A DNA stretch of 64,000 bases from an uncultured Sphingomonas sp. (GTDB lineage Bacteria; Pseudomonadota; Alphaproteobacteria; Sphingomonadales; Sphingomonadaceae), in NCBI RefSeq assembly GCF_937871615.1, contig NZ_CALMPA010000013.1, positions 1 to 64,000 of the forward strand, in the 5' to 3' direction. This document shows, piece after piece, positions 46,006 through 54,851 of this stretch. The notes below the pieces were generated by a model. That model saw only the letters and a list, made by a program, of their open reading frames with translations. It did not search any database and was not told where the DNA came from. Position 1 is the stretch's first letter; each line of letters opens with the position of its first letter. Made by a program: the position numbers and the translations under genes.

Positions 46006-46431
46006 TTCGTAGGTGGGGTCGTCATCGTCGTCGGGCGGGAGCGGCGGATAGACGATCGGCTTGTCCCCGAAATATTTTCGCACGATGCGTTTGGTGCGGG
46101 CGAACATATCGTTCTCATTCTCGTTCGGGTCGATCTCATCGGGGTAGGTGTACGTGGCAGTGAAGCGCCCGTTCTCGATAAGATATTCTATCTCGACCCA
46201 GCGTGGTTTCGAGTCCTGAGCTTCCCATAGATCGAGAAGCGCGTCGCCGAGCGTGTCAAGATCCGGCCTTCGATAAAGGACGTGATTGCCGAGATTTTTG
46301 AAGATCGACGGCGCGACCATCGCGTGATCTAATTCCGCGTACAGAAGCGTTCCGTCGAGCGGATATTCGGTGTCATTGGCAAGGAGTTGACCTATTTCGA
46401 CAAGAAGGCGCTGTGTCGCATCATTTTCCAT
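46000..46431 (-). CDS. YezG-type immunity protein
   Basis: 143 residues, acidic, with a C-terminal run of Asp (PPDDDDDPTYEL). The segment RWVEIEYLIENGRFTATYTY, followed by a hydrophilic stretch and FARTKRIVRKYFGDKPIVYP, resembles the YezG/DUF600 family. YezG of Bacillus protects against the nuclease toxin YeeF. Its start codon lies 11 bases inside the end of the nuclease gene, the usual toxin-immunity order. Base composition is clearly lower in GC than the surroundings. The match is by eye, not a profile search. Confidence 0.75.
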   Translation of the reverse strand: MENDATQRLLVEIGQLLANDTEYPLDGTLLYAELDHAMVAPSIFKNLGNHVLYRRPDLDTLGDALLDLWEAQDSKPRWVEIEYLIENGRFTATYTYPDEIDPNENENDMFARTKRIVRKYFGDKPIVYPPLPPDDDDDPTYEL

Positions 46432-47023
46432 GGCGATTCGCTCCATTTTCGTTGTCAAATTTGAGGCTTCGCTCGTGATTGTCGACAGTGAACCATACGT
46501 TGATTCGGAAGGGCCGTCGGGATCTTCCCTCATAAACCGGGACAATTTTCACAAATACGGTCTTTCCCGCTTTTTTCTCACGCGCCCACTCATTTTCAAC
46601 CGCGCGATAGCGACTCCGATTGAAGTTCGCATCCTGCGCGAAATGGTTGAACGCATCGGTCGGTCCATTGAAGCGAGCCGCAATATAATGCCCGCCGTCA
46701 TCGCTCCGCCTGCGATCAGCGCCACCTGCTCGTGCTTGGGTCGTGCGGGAACGAGGCGAGATTCGAGTGGTGTCGAGATAGCCGGAAACCCTCCGCGTTC
46801 GTGCATTCTCGTCGAGTTCGTAATCATATCCGTTGCGCAAGATGTGCGTGCGCTGTTCGGCCGGCTTTGCCACTGACGCCGCTGGCGTGGGCGCGATTCG
46901 CTGCGCCGACTTGATGGCGCCTGATGCCCGGGCGCGCGCCGCGCGACCGCGTTGCTTGCGCTCCCCTGGAGTTTCCCAGCCACCCGAGGCGCCCCCGCCT
47001 CCGGAAAAACCGCCCCCGCCCAA
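46421..47023 (-). CDS. DNA/RNA non-specific endonuclease toxin domain (Endonuclea_NS_2), open downstream part
   Basis: The intact reading frame of the nuclease after an in-frame TGA. From a TTG at 47023 it has a glycine-rich linker (GGGGFSGGGGASGGWE), a basic segment, NGYDYELDENARTRRVSGYL, and then the nuclease core: DDGGHYIAARFNGPTDAFN with the catalytic His, AQDANFNRSRYRAVENEW, and KIVPVYEGRSRRP. The catalytic His and the metal-site Asn appear intact. No strong ribosome-binding site precedes the TTG. The immunity gene overlaps its 3' end. A DNase role is family-based. Confidence 0.72.
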   Translation of the reverse strand: MGGGGFSGGGGASGGWETPGERKQRGRAARARASGAIKSAQRIAPTPAASVAKPAEQRTHILRNGYDYELDENARTRRVSGYLDTTRISPRSRTTQARAGGADRRRSDDGGHYIAARFNGPTDAFNHFAQDANFNRSRYRAVENEWAREKKAGKTVFVKIVPVYEGRSRRPFRINVWFTVDNHERSLKFDNENGANRHGK

Positions 47024-47197
47024 GCTCCGTCCATAATAATTGCCCGAATTGGCGAAGGTGAAGCGACCGTCCCGCGGATCATGTCAGGGATTGAATTTCA
47101 GTTCCGTGCCGTCGGCGTCGCGTGCGACCGGCCAATATCCTGTTCGCAGCCACGTCGAAAATGCGTGCCGCCGCTGTTCCTCCGAAATCGCGATCAT
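46421..47197 (-). pseudogene. Full nuclease toxin gene, split by a premature TGA
   Basis: Read through as one frame from ATG at 47197, the gene codes for 37 residues ending GTELKFNP, a TGA at 47086-47084, and then HDPRDGRFTFANSGNYYG running into the glycine-rich linker and nuclease. The sequence on both sides of the TGA is smooth and plausible protein. A Trp codon (TGG) there would give FNPWHDP, a form remembered from related proteins. One G-to-A change explains the stop. The gene is therefore probably a recent pseudogene, unless the stop is an error or is read through. Confidence 0.65.
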
Positions 47198-47295
47198 GTT
47201 GCCCCGCCGTCTTGAACGGTGAGGACATTTGAAGAACATTGCTCAACAAATCAATCCATGTCGCATCCCGCCGCTGGCTCTGTTAGCAAGGCGCG

Positions 47296-47934
47296 ATGAG
47301 CACCACTCGCGGCATCTCGCCTTCGCTTTTCGTCTTTTCCATTTTCTATGGCGGCATGGTCTGCATCGCGGGCGTGCTGGGCAACAAGCAGGTCGCGGTA
47401 GGGCCGCTTGCGGTGGAGGCGGGGATATTCGCTTTCCTGCTGCTCGTCGTCACCTCCAGCGCGATCGCGGAATTGCACGGGGCGGCGATCGCCACCCGGC
47501 TGGTGCGGATCGGCTTCGTGCCGCTGATCGCCTCGCTGTTGCTCACGCTCGTCGTGCTTGCCGTGCCCGCTTCGCCGGCGATGGACCCGGCGCGGCTTTC
47601 CGCGTTCGAACTGATGATGACGGGCACGCCGCGCATCTGGGCGGGCGGGATCGTCGCCTATGGCACGTCGCAGACGCTCAACGTCACGATCTTCGCCTGG
47701 CTGAAGGGGCGGGAGGGCGGCAGCCTGTTGTGGCTGCGCGCCGGGATCGCCAGCGTGCTGAGCCAGATCGTCGATACGTTGCTGTTCGTCACGATCGCTT
47801 TCTGGGGCGTCTTTCCGATTCGCGAGCTTCTGCTCGGCCAGATGCTGACCAAGGTGATTCTGTCGGTGATCCTGGTGCCGTCGCTGATCTATCTGTTCGT
47901 GGCGCTGGGGCGCAGGCTGGATCGCGCCACCTGA
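47296..47934 (+). CDS. Queuosine precursor transporter (VUT family)
   Basis: 212 residues with six hydrophobic segments, matching the YhhQ/QPTR family: [43 protein letters not shown] and [18 protein letters not shown]. Family members import queuine or preQ0/preQ1 for tRNA modification. No preQ1 riboswitch was recognised in the 100 bases upstream. It is transcribed divergently from the toxin island and is followed by argB in the same direction. Confidence 0.87.
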   Translation: MSTTRGISPSLFVFSIFYGGMVCIAGVLGNKQVAVGPLAVEAGIFAFLLLVVTSSAIAELHGAAIATRLVRIGFVPLIASLLLTLVVLAVPASPAMDPARLSAFELMMTGTPRIWAGGIVAYGTSQTLNVTIFAWLKGREGGSLLWLRAGIASVLSQIVDTLLFVTIAFWGVFPIRELLLGQMLTKVILSVILVPSLIYLFVALGRRLDRAT

Positions 47935-47977
47935 CCTGGCGTTGCCCTCAAGGCATTTGCCCCGTAAGCGCGCGCGC

Positions 47978-48880
47978 ATGAACGATCACTCTCCCGCGCC
48001 CGATCTGCTCGCCAAGGCCGAAACGCTCGTCGAGGCGCTGCCCTATCTGCAACGCTACGCCGGCCAGACCTTCGTGGTGAAATATGGCGGGCACGCGATG
48101 GGCGATCCCGAGGCGCAGCGCGATTTCGCCGAGGATGTCGTGCTGCTGAAGGCGGTGGGGATCAACCCGGTCGTCGTCCATGGCGGCGGCCCGCAGATCG
48201 GCGCGATGCTGAAGCGGCTGGGGGTCGAATCGCGCTTCGTCGATGGCTTGCGCGTCACCGATGCGGAAACCGCGCAGGTCGCCGAAATGGTGCTGGCGGG
48301 CTCCATCAACAAGGAGATCGTGAGCTGGATCACCCGTGCGGGCGGCCGCGCGGTGGGCATTTCGGGCAAGGATGCCGGGCTGGTGCAGGCAGAGAAGGTT
48401 GGCCGCAGCAAGCCCGATCCGTTGCAGGGGATCGAACGCAACGTCGATCTGGGCTTCGTCGGCGAGCCGGTGGCGGTCGACCGGCGGCTGATCGATTCGC
48501 TGGTGCGCGACGGGATCATCCCGGTGATCGCGCCGGTCGCCGCGGGGGCGGACGGCCACACCTACAATATCAACGCCGATACGATGGCTGGCGCGATCGC
48601 CGCCGCGCTCGGCGCCTCGCGCTTCTTCCTGCTGACCGATGTGGCGGGCGTGCTCGACAAGCAGGGCGCGCTGATGACCGATCTGACGCCGGCGGATATC
48701 GCGCGGCTGCGCACCGACGGCACGATTTCGGGCGGCATGATCCCAAAGCTCGAAACTTGTGTCGCCGCGGTGGAAGCGGGGGTGGATGCCGCGGTCGTGC
48801 TCGACGGGCGGGTGCCGCACGGCATGTTGCTGGAGATTTTCACCCGGCGCGGCGCGGGTACGCTCATTCGCCGCAAGTGA
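47978..48880 (+). CDS. argB: Acetylglutamate kinase
   Basis: Phosphorylates N-acetyl-L-glutamate, second step of arginine synthesis. 300 residues with [49 protein letters not shown] (given as key parts) and [14 protein letters not shown]. These are typical of the AAK family ArgB. The ATG at 47978 is preferred; an upstream in-frame codon gives a basic extension. Monocistronic or co-transcribed with the transporter (43 bases apart). Confidence 0.94.
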   Translation: MNDHSPAPDLLAKAETLVEALPYLQRYAGQTFVVKYGGHAMGDPEAQRDFAEDVVLLKAVGINPVVVHGGGPQIGAMLKRLGVESRFVDGLRVTDAETAQVAEMVLAGSINKEIVSWITRAGGRAVGISGKDAGLVQAEKVGRSKPDPLQGIERNVDLGFVGEPVAVDRRLIDSLVRDGIIPVIAPVAAGADGHTYNINADTMAGAIAAALGASRFFLLTDVAGVLDKQGALMTDLTPADIARLRTDGTISGGMIPKLETCVAAVEAGVDAAVVLDGRVPHGMLLEIFTRRGAGTLIRRK

Positions 48881-49019
48881 CGCCGGTTCTGTCCCATTTC
48901 GGCACTGGTGTCGTTAACATACTATTTAGAATCGGAAAAATCGCGTAGTCAAGAACCTGCCGAGTCGAAAAATAATCGAGGGTCCCGGCGCTCGTCGCAC
49001 ATCGCAATGGGAGCAGGTT

Positions 49020-49655
49020 ATGAAAAATATCGCGATTTTGGGGGCAGCCGCACTGGCGTTCGTCTCCGTCAACGCCGATGCGGCGGTGACAGTCAACTTT
49101 GCCGGCGGTTCGGGTGCGACCGCGCCTGGAACCACCGTTTTCCAGAATTTCGACAGCTTCGCCTCCGGCGCGGCGCTGCCAAGCGGCACCAGCGCTTTTG
49201 CCTATGGCGCGTCGATTGCGGGTGTTGCGGCTCGCCCGGCTTATGGCAGCACCGGCAATTTCGCCGCGGTGCTTGGTGGCGGCAACTGGACGGTCAATTT
49301 CGCGCCGACCTCGATCTTCTCGTTCGTGCTCGGTTCGCTCGACACCTATAATTCGCTGACGCTGCATTTCGTCGGTGGCGGATCGACCACCTATGTTGGC
49401 GGCCAGATCATCAACGATCTGATCTTCCCGAGCGGGGACCAGATCAGCGGCGAAACCAACGGGGTTGTTTCATACAACGCCGGCGGCGGCCCGCTGATTA
49501 ACGGCGCGACCTTCTCGTCCCGGGAGAACTCCTTCGAGTTCGACAATCTCGCCCGCGCGGTGCCGGAGCCGGCCACATGGGCGCTGATGATCCTTGGCTT
49601 TGGCGCGATCGGTGGGGCGCTGCGCCGCCGCCGCACGAGCGTGGCCTACGCCTGA
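49020..49655 (+). CDS. PEPxxWA-CTERM sorting domain exported protein
   Basis: 211 residues. Signal peptide MKNIAILGAAALAFVSVNADA, a beta-rich low-complexity body of Gly, Ser, Thr and Phe, then the C-terminal sorting signal VPEPATWALMILGFGAIGG followed by a basic tail RRRR. This is the form found in sphingomonads, processed by an exosortase system and tied to exopolysaccharide or biofilm matrix. No exosortase is nearby. An intrinsic terminator lies 31 bases after the stop. Confidence 0.9.
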   Translation: MKNIAILGAAALAFVSVNADAAVTVNFAGGSGATAPGTTVFQNFDSFASGAALPSGTSAFAYGASIAGVAARPAYGSTGNFAAVLGGGNWTVNFAPTSIFSFVLGSLDTYNSLTLHFVGGGSTTYVGGQIINDLIFPSGDQISGETNGVVSYNAGGGPLINGATFSSRENSFEFDNLARAVPEPATWALMILGFGAIGGALRRRRTSVAYA

Positions 49656-49685
49656 CGCACAGATTATTCCTTACGATCCGGGAAA

Positions 49686-49718
49686 AGCCGTCGGCCTGAT
49701 GCCGGCGGCTTTTTCTTT
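49686..49718 (+). terminator. Terminator of the PEP-CTERM gene
   Basis: Stem AGCCGTCGGC / GCCGGCGGCT with loop CTGAT, followed by TTTTCTTT. Confidence 0.9.
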
Positions 49719-49824
49719 GTGGGTTCGGCCGCGGTGGCCGCATGGTATCGGTCATGGGCATTGTCGCCGGGCGGTTGCATGGGCTAGGCGGTTGCCCGGA
49801 GCTAAATAGACTAAAGAGGGCCGC

Positions 49825-50130
49825 GTGCTGACGCTCACCATCATTCAGATCCTGCAGGTGCTGTTGAACGTCGCGTGGTGGGTCATCATCATCCAGTTCG
49901 TCCTGTCGCTGCTGATCGCGTTCAACGTCGTCAACATGCAGTCGAATTTCGTGCGTAGCATGGCTTATGGCTTCGATCGGCTGACCGAGCCGCTCTATCG
50001 CCCGATCCGGCGCATCCTGCCCCATCTCGGCGGCCTAGATCTGGCGCCCGCGGTGGTGCTGCTCGGGATCGCGATCCTGCGCATCGTTCTCGGCAATATC
50101 GCGCTCAGCGTGGTCGGCGGCGGTATCTGA
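49825..50130 (+). CDS. YggT family membrane protein
   Basis: 101 residues with two hydrophobic segments and the characteristic stretch YGFDRLTEPLYRPIRRILP followed by LDLAPAVVLLGIAILR. GTG start. YggT proteins are linked to osmotic tolerance and, in many bacteria, to cell division. In this window it is followed by yggU and folD in a tight operon. Confidence 0.9.
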   Translation: MLTLTIIQILQVLLNVAWWVIIIQFVLSLLIAFNVVNMQSNFVRSMAYGFDRLTEPLYRPIRRILPHLGGLDLAPAVVLLGIAILRIVLGNIALSVVGGGI

Positions 50131-50429
50131 GCGCCTGGAAGGAAGCGCCTGACGGCATCGTGCTCGCCATCCGCGTCACGCCGCGCGGCGGGCGCGATGC
50201 GCTGATGGCGGGAACGGCGGCGCATTTCGCCGCACGGATATCGGCCCCGCCGGTGGATGGCGCCGCCAATGCGGCACTGATCGCGCTGGTCGCCAAAACC
50301 TTCGGTGTGCCGAAACGCGATGTGGCGATCATCGGCGGGGAAAGCGCGCGGCTGAAGCGGCTGGCGATCACGGGCGATGCACGGGCGCTGGCCGAACGCG
50401 CCCGCGCGCTTTATGGCGACGCTCCATGA
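50127..50429 (+). CDS. DUF167 (YggU) family protein, possible CTG start
   Basis: The conserved DUF167 body [11 protein letters not shown] and [13 protein letters not shown] is clear. Codons upstream of the first GTG (50160) translate to [11 protein letters not shown], which looks like native protein and completes the first beta strand. The only starter there is CTG at 50127, which overlaps the yggT stop as CTGA, as ATGA and GTGA do at other junctions here. It then has 100 residues, normal for the family. If the CTG is not used, the start is 50160. The 3' end overlaps folD. Confidence 0.78.
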   Translation: MSAWKEAPDGIVLAIRVTPRGGRDALMAGTAAHFAARISAPPVDGAANAALIALVAKTFGVPKRDVAIIGGESARLKRLAITGDARALAERARALYGDAP

Positions 50430-51295
50430 CTGCAAAGACGATTGACGGAAAAGCATTCGCCGCCGGGCTGCGCGCCCGTGTGGCGGAAGGCGCGGCGAAA
50501 CTGCTGGCCGAAGGCGGGCGCAAGCCGGGGCTGGCGGTGGTGCTGGTGGGTGATGATCCGGCCTCGTCGGTCTATGTCCGCTCGAAGGGCAAGGCGACGC
50601 TCGCCGCGGGCATGGAGAGCTTCGAGCATCGGCTGGCGGATAACACGAGCGAGGCCGAACTGGTCACGCTGGTCGAGCGGCTCAATGCCGATCCGGCGGT
50701 TGACGGCATCCTCGTGCAATTGCCGCTGCCCAAGCATATCGACGAGCGCGCGGTTATCACGCGGATCGACCCGGACAAGGATGTCGATGGCTTCCACCCG
50801 GTCAACGCCGGGCGGCTGGCGACCGGGCTGGAGGGGTTCGTGCCGTGCACCCCGCTTGGCTGCTTGATGTTGCTCAAGGATGAAATGGGCGATCTGTCCG
50901 GCAAGGATGCGGTGGTGATCGGGCGGTCGAACATCGTCGGCAAGCCGATGGCGCAATTGCTGATCGGCGCAAGCTGCACCGTTACGGTCGCGCATTCGCG
51001 CACCCGCGATCTGCCCGATGTGGTGCGCCGCGCCGATATCGTAGTCGCGGCGGTGGGGCGCGCGGGCATGGTCAAGCCCGATTGGGTGAAGCCGGGCGCG
51101 ACGCTGATCGACGTGGGCATCAACCGCACTGAGGCGGGGCTGGTCGGCGATATCGACCCGGCGTGCGCGGCGGTGGCGGGCGCGATGACCCCGGTGCCCG
51201 GCGGCGTCGGGCCGATGACGATCGCCTGCCTGCTGCGCAACACGCTGGTTTCCGCGTGCTGCCGGCTGGGCGTGGCCTGGGACGAGCGGTTGTGA
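50426..51295 (+). CDS. folD: Bifunctional methylenetetrahydrofolate dehydrogenase/cyclohydrolase
   Basis: One-carbon folate enzyme, 289 residues. Motifs: [17 protein letters not shown] with the catalytic Lys region, [23 protein letters not shown] and [17 protein letters not shown], then [16 protein letters not shown] at the end. The ATG overlaps yggU (ATGA), and the stop overlaps the next gene. NADP-dependent oxidation and cyclohydrolysis of folate one-carbon units in the cytoplasm. Confidence 0.95.
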   Translation: MTAKTIDGKAFAAGLRARVAEGAAKLLAEGGRKPGLAVVLVGDDPASSVYVRSKGKATLAAGMESFEHRLADNTSEAELVTLVERLNADPAVDGILVQLPLPKHIDERAVITRIDPDKDVDGFHPVNAGRLATGLEGFVPCTPLGCLMLLKDEMGDLSGKDAVVIGRSNIVGKPMAQLLIGASCTVTVAHSRTRDLPDVVRRADIVVAAVGRAGMVKPDWVKPGATLIDVGINRTEAGLVGDIDPACAAVAGAMTPVPGGVGPMTIACLLRNTLVSACCRLGVAWDERL

Positions 51296-51903
51296 TGTTC
51301 GCGGCGCTGCTGCTTGCGGCGGGCGCGCCGCAAACGGCGGTTGATGCCGAGCGCGCCTTCGCCGCGATGGCGCAGGCGAAGGGACAATGGACCGCGTTTC
51401 GCGCCTTCGCCGCTGATGATGCGACGATGTTCACGCCACAGCCGGTCAACGCCCACACCTTTCTTCAGCCGCGCGCTGATCCGCCGCAATCGGTGCGCTG
51501 GTCGCCCGCGGCGAGCTATATCTCCTGCGATGGCACCACCGCCGCGAACACCGGCCCGTGGCGCGGAGCGAACGGTGGTCACGGCTATTTCTCGACGATC
51601 TGGCGACGCCAGCCGGACGGCGGATGGAAATGGATCGTGGATGGCGGGGATTCGCTGGCCGTGCCACGTGTCGAAGCCAGGGAAGCGAAGGTTCATAAGG
51701 CGATATGCAATCACCCGCGCAATCCGCCGGAGCCGCCGCTGGGCATCGAAAGCAAGGTCGGTGCCGGCGCCTCGCCCGACAAGACCCTGATCTGGTGGTA
51801 TGAGGTCGCGCGGGATGGCGCGCGCACTTTTGCGGTGCGGCTATGGAACGGTCGCGCCTATGATATCGTGATCGACGATCGCATCGCGGCGGCGGCCCGA
51901 TGA
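51295..51903 (+). CDS. Secreted NTF2/SnoaL-like protein of unknown function
   Basis: 202 residues. The start overlaps the folD stop by one base (TGATG). The N-terminus [16 protein letters not shown] is a short signal-like stretch. The rest resembles an NTF2-like cone: AFAAMAQAKGQWTAFRAFAADDATMF, then WSPAASYISCDGTTAANTGPW, GYFSTIWRRQPDGGWKWIVDGGD. No function can be assigned. Its stop overlaps the marC ATG, so it is co-translated within the folD group. Confidence 0.65.
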   Translation: MFAALLLAAGAPQTAVDAERAFAAMAQAKGQWTAFRAFAADDATMFTPQPVNAHTFLQPRADPPQSVRWSPAASYISCDGTTAANTGPWRGANGGHGYFSTIWRRQPDGGWKWIVDGGDSLAVPRVEAREAKVHKAICNHPRNPPEPPLGIESKVGAGASPDKTLIWWYEVARDGARTFAVRLWNGRAYDIVIDDRIAAAAR

Positions 51904-52520
51904 TCGAACTGTTCGTTTCCGCCTTCGCCACCTTCTTCGTGGTGATCGACCCGCCGGGCTGTGCGCCGATCTTCGCCGGGCTGACGGCGGGGGCCAATGC
52001 GGCGCACCGCCGGGCGATGGCGATCCGCGCGGTCGGCGTGGCGGCGCTGATCCTCACCGTCTTCGCGCTGTTCGGCGAAAAGCTGCTCCATGGGCTGGGC
52101 ATCGAACTGGCGAGCTTTCGCATCGCGGGCGGCGTGATGCTGTTCCTCATCGCGCTCGAAATGGTGTTCGAGAAGCGCACCCAGCGGCGCGAGGATCGCG
52201 CGGCCAGGGTGACGGCGGAGGAATCGGAAGACGTTTCGATCTTCCCGATGGCGATGCCGATGATCGCGGGGCCAGGCTCGATCGCCTCGGTGATGCTGCT
52301 GATGGCGCGCAACGACGGGGTGCAGCGCAGCCTGGTGGTGCTGGGCGCGATGTGGCTCAACCTGCTGCTGACGCTCGCCGCGCTGCTCGCCGCCGGCAGC
52401 CTGATGCGCGTGCTGGGGCCGAAGATCGAGGCGGTGATTACCCGCCTGCTCGGCGTGCTGCTCGCAGCACTCGCGGTGCAGTTCGTGCTCGATGGCGTGC
52501 AGGCGCAGTTCCTGCGCTGA
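51900..52520 (+). CDS. MarC family integral membrane protein
   Basis: 206 residues with six hydrophobic segments. The opening FFVVIDPPGCAPIFAGLT and the central MAMPMIAGPGSIASVMLL are the MarC signature. The function is unresolved; the family is related to transporters. It overlaps the preceding gene (ATGA), and its 3' end faces the GT-C-like gene with 12 bases between. Confidence 0.9.
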   Translation: MIELFVSAFATFFVVIDPPGCAPIFAGLTAGANAAHRRAMAIRAVGVAALILTVFALFGEKLLHGLGIELASFRIAGGVMLFLIALEMVFEKRTQRREDRAARVTAEESEDVSIFPMAMPMIAGPGSIASVMLLMARNDGVQRSLVVLGAMWLNLLLTLAALLAAGSLMRVLGPKIEAVITRLLGVLLAALAVQFVLDGVQAQFLR

Positions 52521-52532
52521 GCTGCTGGCGCG

Positions 52533-54317
52533 CTATTCGATCCGGAAGGCGCGCAGCGGCGAATTGCGCGGCAGCGGCACCGGCACCAGCCACGGGAACT
52601 TCTCGTTGCTCGCCAGCCGCGAGTAGAAGCCGCCCGGTGCGCGCGCGCGATAGATCGTCGATTCCGCCATGTTCGGGCAGACCAGCAGCAGGGTGGCGCC
52701 GTGCCGCTTCATGATCGCGCGCGCCTCCTCCGGTGATCCGGTGAAGGCGTGCTGCACATCGAGGATCGCATCGCCATTGCGGTGATACGGGCCGGCGATC
52801 GCCGAATGATGGGTGAGCGTGATGAGCCGTGGCCCGAGATCGACGAAGGTGAACACCGTCTGCGCCGGCAACCGATCGAGCGGCTGCATCGCGGGCAATG
52901 TCACGCAGCGCCCCGATGCCTTGTTGACCCGGTTCACATAAGGGCTGGGCTTGTCGATCGGGGTCCATTTCAGCACCAGCCCCGAAAACAGCCCGGAAAT
53001 CAGCACGAATCCGCCAACCGTTCCGAACACCCGCACGAAGACGGAACGATTCCCGAGCAGCCACGGCAATGTGATCCAGGCGAGCGCGGCGACACCGGGC
53101 ACCGCGAGCAATTGCGCCGCCGGCCCGGCGCGGATCTGCCATAACAGCATCGCCGCGGCGAAGGTGGCGAACAGCGAAACACATGCCCAGCCGAGCAGCG
53201 CCTCGGGCGTGCGCCGTGCGCGCCATGTCGCGATGCCCGCGCCGATCAGCCCCATTACCGGCAGCGCCGCGACCGGGAAGCCGACGCGAAACGGATGCTT
53301 GAAGATCGGCTTTGCCTCGCGGATATTGCCGAGCCAGTTGCGATAGAGTTCGTCGGAAACCTGCTCCGGCCGCCCGAGGCATTGCGGAAAGACGAGGGCG
53401 AAGGCGCCCGCGATCACCACGCCCGCCGCGATCGCCAGTGCGAGGCGGACCTCGCGCCGCTGCGGCGAAATCATCGCCAGCACCAGCAGGAACGCGCCCG
53501 CCATCACCATCACCGACAGCCACACCGGGGTCAGCGCGTCACACCGCGGCACGCGATTGTCATAGGAGGCGAAGGCGGCGAAGCCCGCCGCCGATCCGCC
53601 AGCCAGCGTCAACGCATAGGCCGCCAGCCGATCGCGCGATTCGGCCTGCCACACCCAGCGCAGCGCGATGATCGCGCCGGCCATCACCGCATAGGGCAGC
53701 ATCTCCAGCCCGATCGTCAGCGATACCGCGCTCGCGATGCCGACGATCGCGCCACCGCGCGCGCCCCTTGGATCGCACAGCCCCGCGACCGTGAGGCTCA
53801 GCATCGCCAATTGCCAGCCGTGGTGGTCGATTCTGTCGGGCATGAACATCATCAGCCCGACGGTCGAGCAGAGCATGAACACGATCGCGAGCGGCCAGGC
53901 GAGCGGCGCGACCAGCCGGCGGACGGTCGCCGCCAGCCCGACGAGCGCGAGCGACAGCGGCAGCAACGGGGCGATCCCGCACGCCAGCCGCTCGGCCTCG
54001 CCGGTGCCGAGGAACGGGCGCAGGATCAGGATCAGCGCGGCGATCGGCAGATCGACCAGCCGCGTCCAGTGGATGTTGAAGCCCGCCGGCGGATTGAGCC
54101 GATAGTTGCGCAGATCATACCAGCCCTGCCCATCGAGCAGCGCGCGGACCTGCATCAGCCGCATATTGTCGTCGGTATCGCCCAGCGACAGCCACTGGAT
54201 CGCCGCCCAGCGCTGGCCGATATACCAGAGCGCGATCACCGCCCAGGCGACGAGGGTGAGGCGCAGCCAGTGACGATCGAGAGCTGGCAGGAACGACGAA
54301 CCGGCGCGCTTTGTCAA
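52533..54317 (-). CDS. Polytopic membrane protein, GT-C glycosyltransferase-like (STT3/GT39 relative)
   Basis: 594 residues with about twelve hydrophobic segments and a periplasmic-looking C-terminal part from about residue 430. The first loop contains LGDTDDNMRL with Asp47, Asp49 and Asp50, and a second loop contains PDRIDHHGWQ. Both resemble acidic and catalytic motifs of GT-C fold sugar transferases that use polyprenyl-phosphate sugars. The exact family is not certain. It lies head to head with a gtrA gene and a methyltransferase, so a role in surface glycan transfer is likely. Confidence 0.65.
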   Translation of the reverse strand: MTKRAGSSFLPALDRHWLRLTLVAWAVIALWYIGQRWAAIQWLSLGDTDDNMRLMQVRALLDGQGWYDLRNYRLNPPAGFNIHWTRLVDLPIAALILILRPFLGTGEAERLACGIAPLLPLSLALVGLAATVRRLVAPLAWPLAIVFMLCSTVGLMMFMPDRIDHHGWQLAMLSLTVAGLCDPRGARGGAIVGIASAVSLTIGLEMLPYAVMAGAIIALRWVWQAESRDRLAAYALTLAGGSAAGFAAFASYDNRVPRCDALTPVWLSVMVMAGAFLLVLAMISPQRREVRLALAIAAGVVIAGAFALVFPQCLGRPEQVSDELYRNWLGNIREAKPIFKHPFRVGFPVAALPVMGLIGAGIATWRARRTPEALLGWACVSLFATFAAAMLLWQIRAGPAAQLLAVPGVAALAWITLPWLLGNRSVFVRVFGTVGGFVLISGLFSGLVLKWTPIDKPSPYVNRVNKASGRCVTLPAMQPLDRLPAQTVFTFVDLGPRLITLTHHSAIAGPYHRNGDAILDVQHAFTGSPEEARAIMKRHGATLLLVCPNMAESTIYRARAPGGFYSRLASNEKFPWLVPVPLPRNSPLRAFRIE

Positions 54318-54421
54318 AGGGGACTTTCCTCAATCCGCATGGCGCATTAGACGCCGGCTCGCGGTCCGGTCTGGTGACCGCCGGTTCGCCGCTCTATCGC
54401 GGCCGGCGCAAAGGGCAAGGC

Positions 54422-54850
54422 GTGGAAGCGGTTCTCAGGCATTTCCGATCCCCTCATCTGAGGGAAATGTTCTGGCAATTGGTGCGCTTCGGCGTTGCGG
54501 GCGGCCTTTCGACGCTGATCTATTCGGCGGTCTATCTGCCGCTTACCTTTTTCGTCTTCTCGCGCGCCCATGCCGTCTATGCGGTGCCCTTCGCCTTCGC
54601 GGTCGCGGTGACGGTCGGGTTCTTCCTGCACAGCCGCTGGAGCTTCAAGGGCCACGGCAAGCGTGAGGCGGGCGGCGGGCAACAGGTGAAGTTCGTCGCG
54701 GTGCAGGCGTCGGGCATGGCGCTCAACGCCGTAATCACCTGGTTCGGCACCGCCTGGCTCGGCTTCCCGGCCTGGGCGCCGCTGCTGCCGGCGATCGCGC
54801 TGGCGACGATCTTCACCTTCATCCTCAATCGCTGGCTGGTGTTCGCTTGA
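54422..54850 (+). CDS. GtrA family membrane protein
   Basis: 142 residues from a GTG at 54422 preceded by AAGGGCAAGG. Four hydrophobic segments; the start MFWQLVRFGVAGGLSTLIY and the strand FFLHSRWSFKGHG are typical GtrA, proposed to flip undecaprenyl-linked sugars. In-frame TTG at 54311 and ATG at 54467 are less likely starts. The 5' region lies about 100 bases from the divergent GT-C-like gene; the following methyltransferase starts two bases after the stop. Confidence 0.87.
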   Translation: MEAVLRHFRSPHLREMFWQLVRFGVAGGLSTLIYSAVYLPLTFFVFSRAHAVYAVPFAFAVAVTVGFFLHSRWSFKGHGKREAGGGQQVKFVAVQASGMALNAVITWFGTAWLGFPAWAPLLPAIALATIFTFILNRWLVFA

Positions 54851-54851
54851 T

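Noticed and set aside
46549-47082. 177-codon frame overlapping the nuclease toxin
   Set aside because: Different frame from the nuclease, with no motifs; the nuclease frame has recognisable catalytic segments.
47198-47295. preQ1 riboswitch before the queuosine-precursor transporter
   Set aside because: No preQ1-I or II consensus stem with the A-rich tail could be found in the 98 bases.
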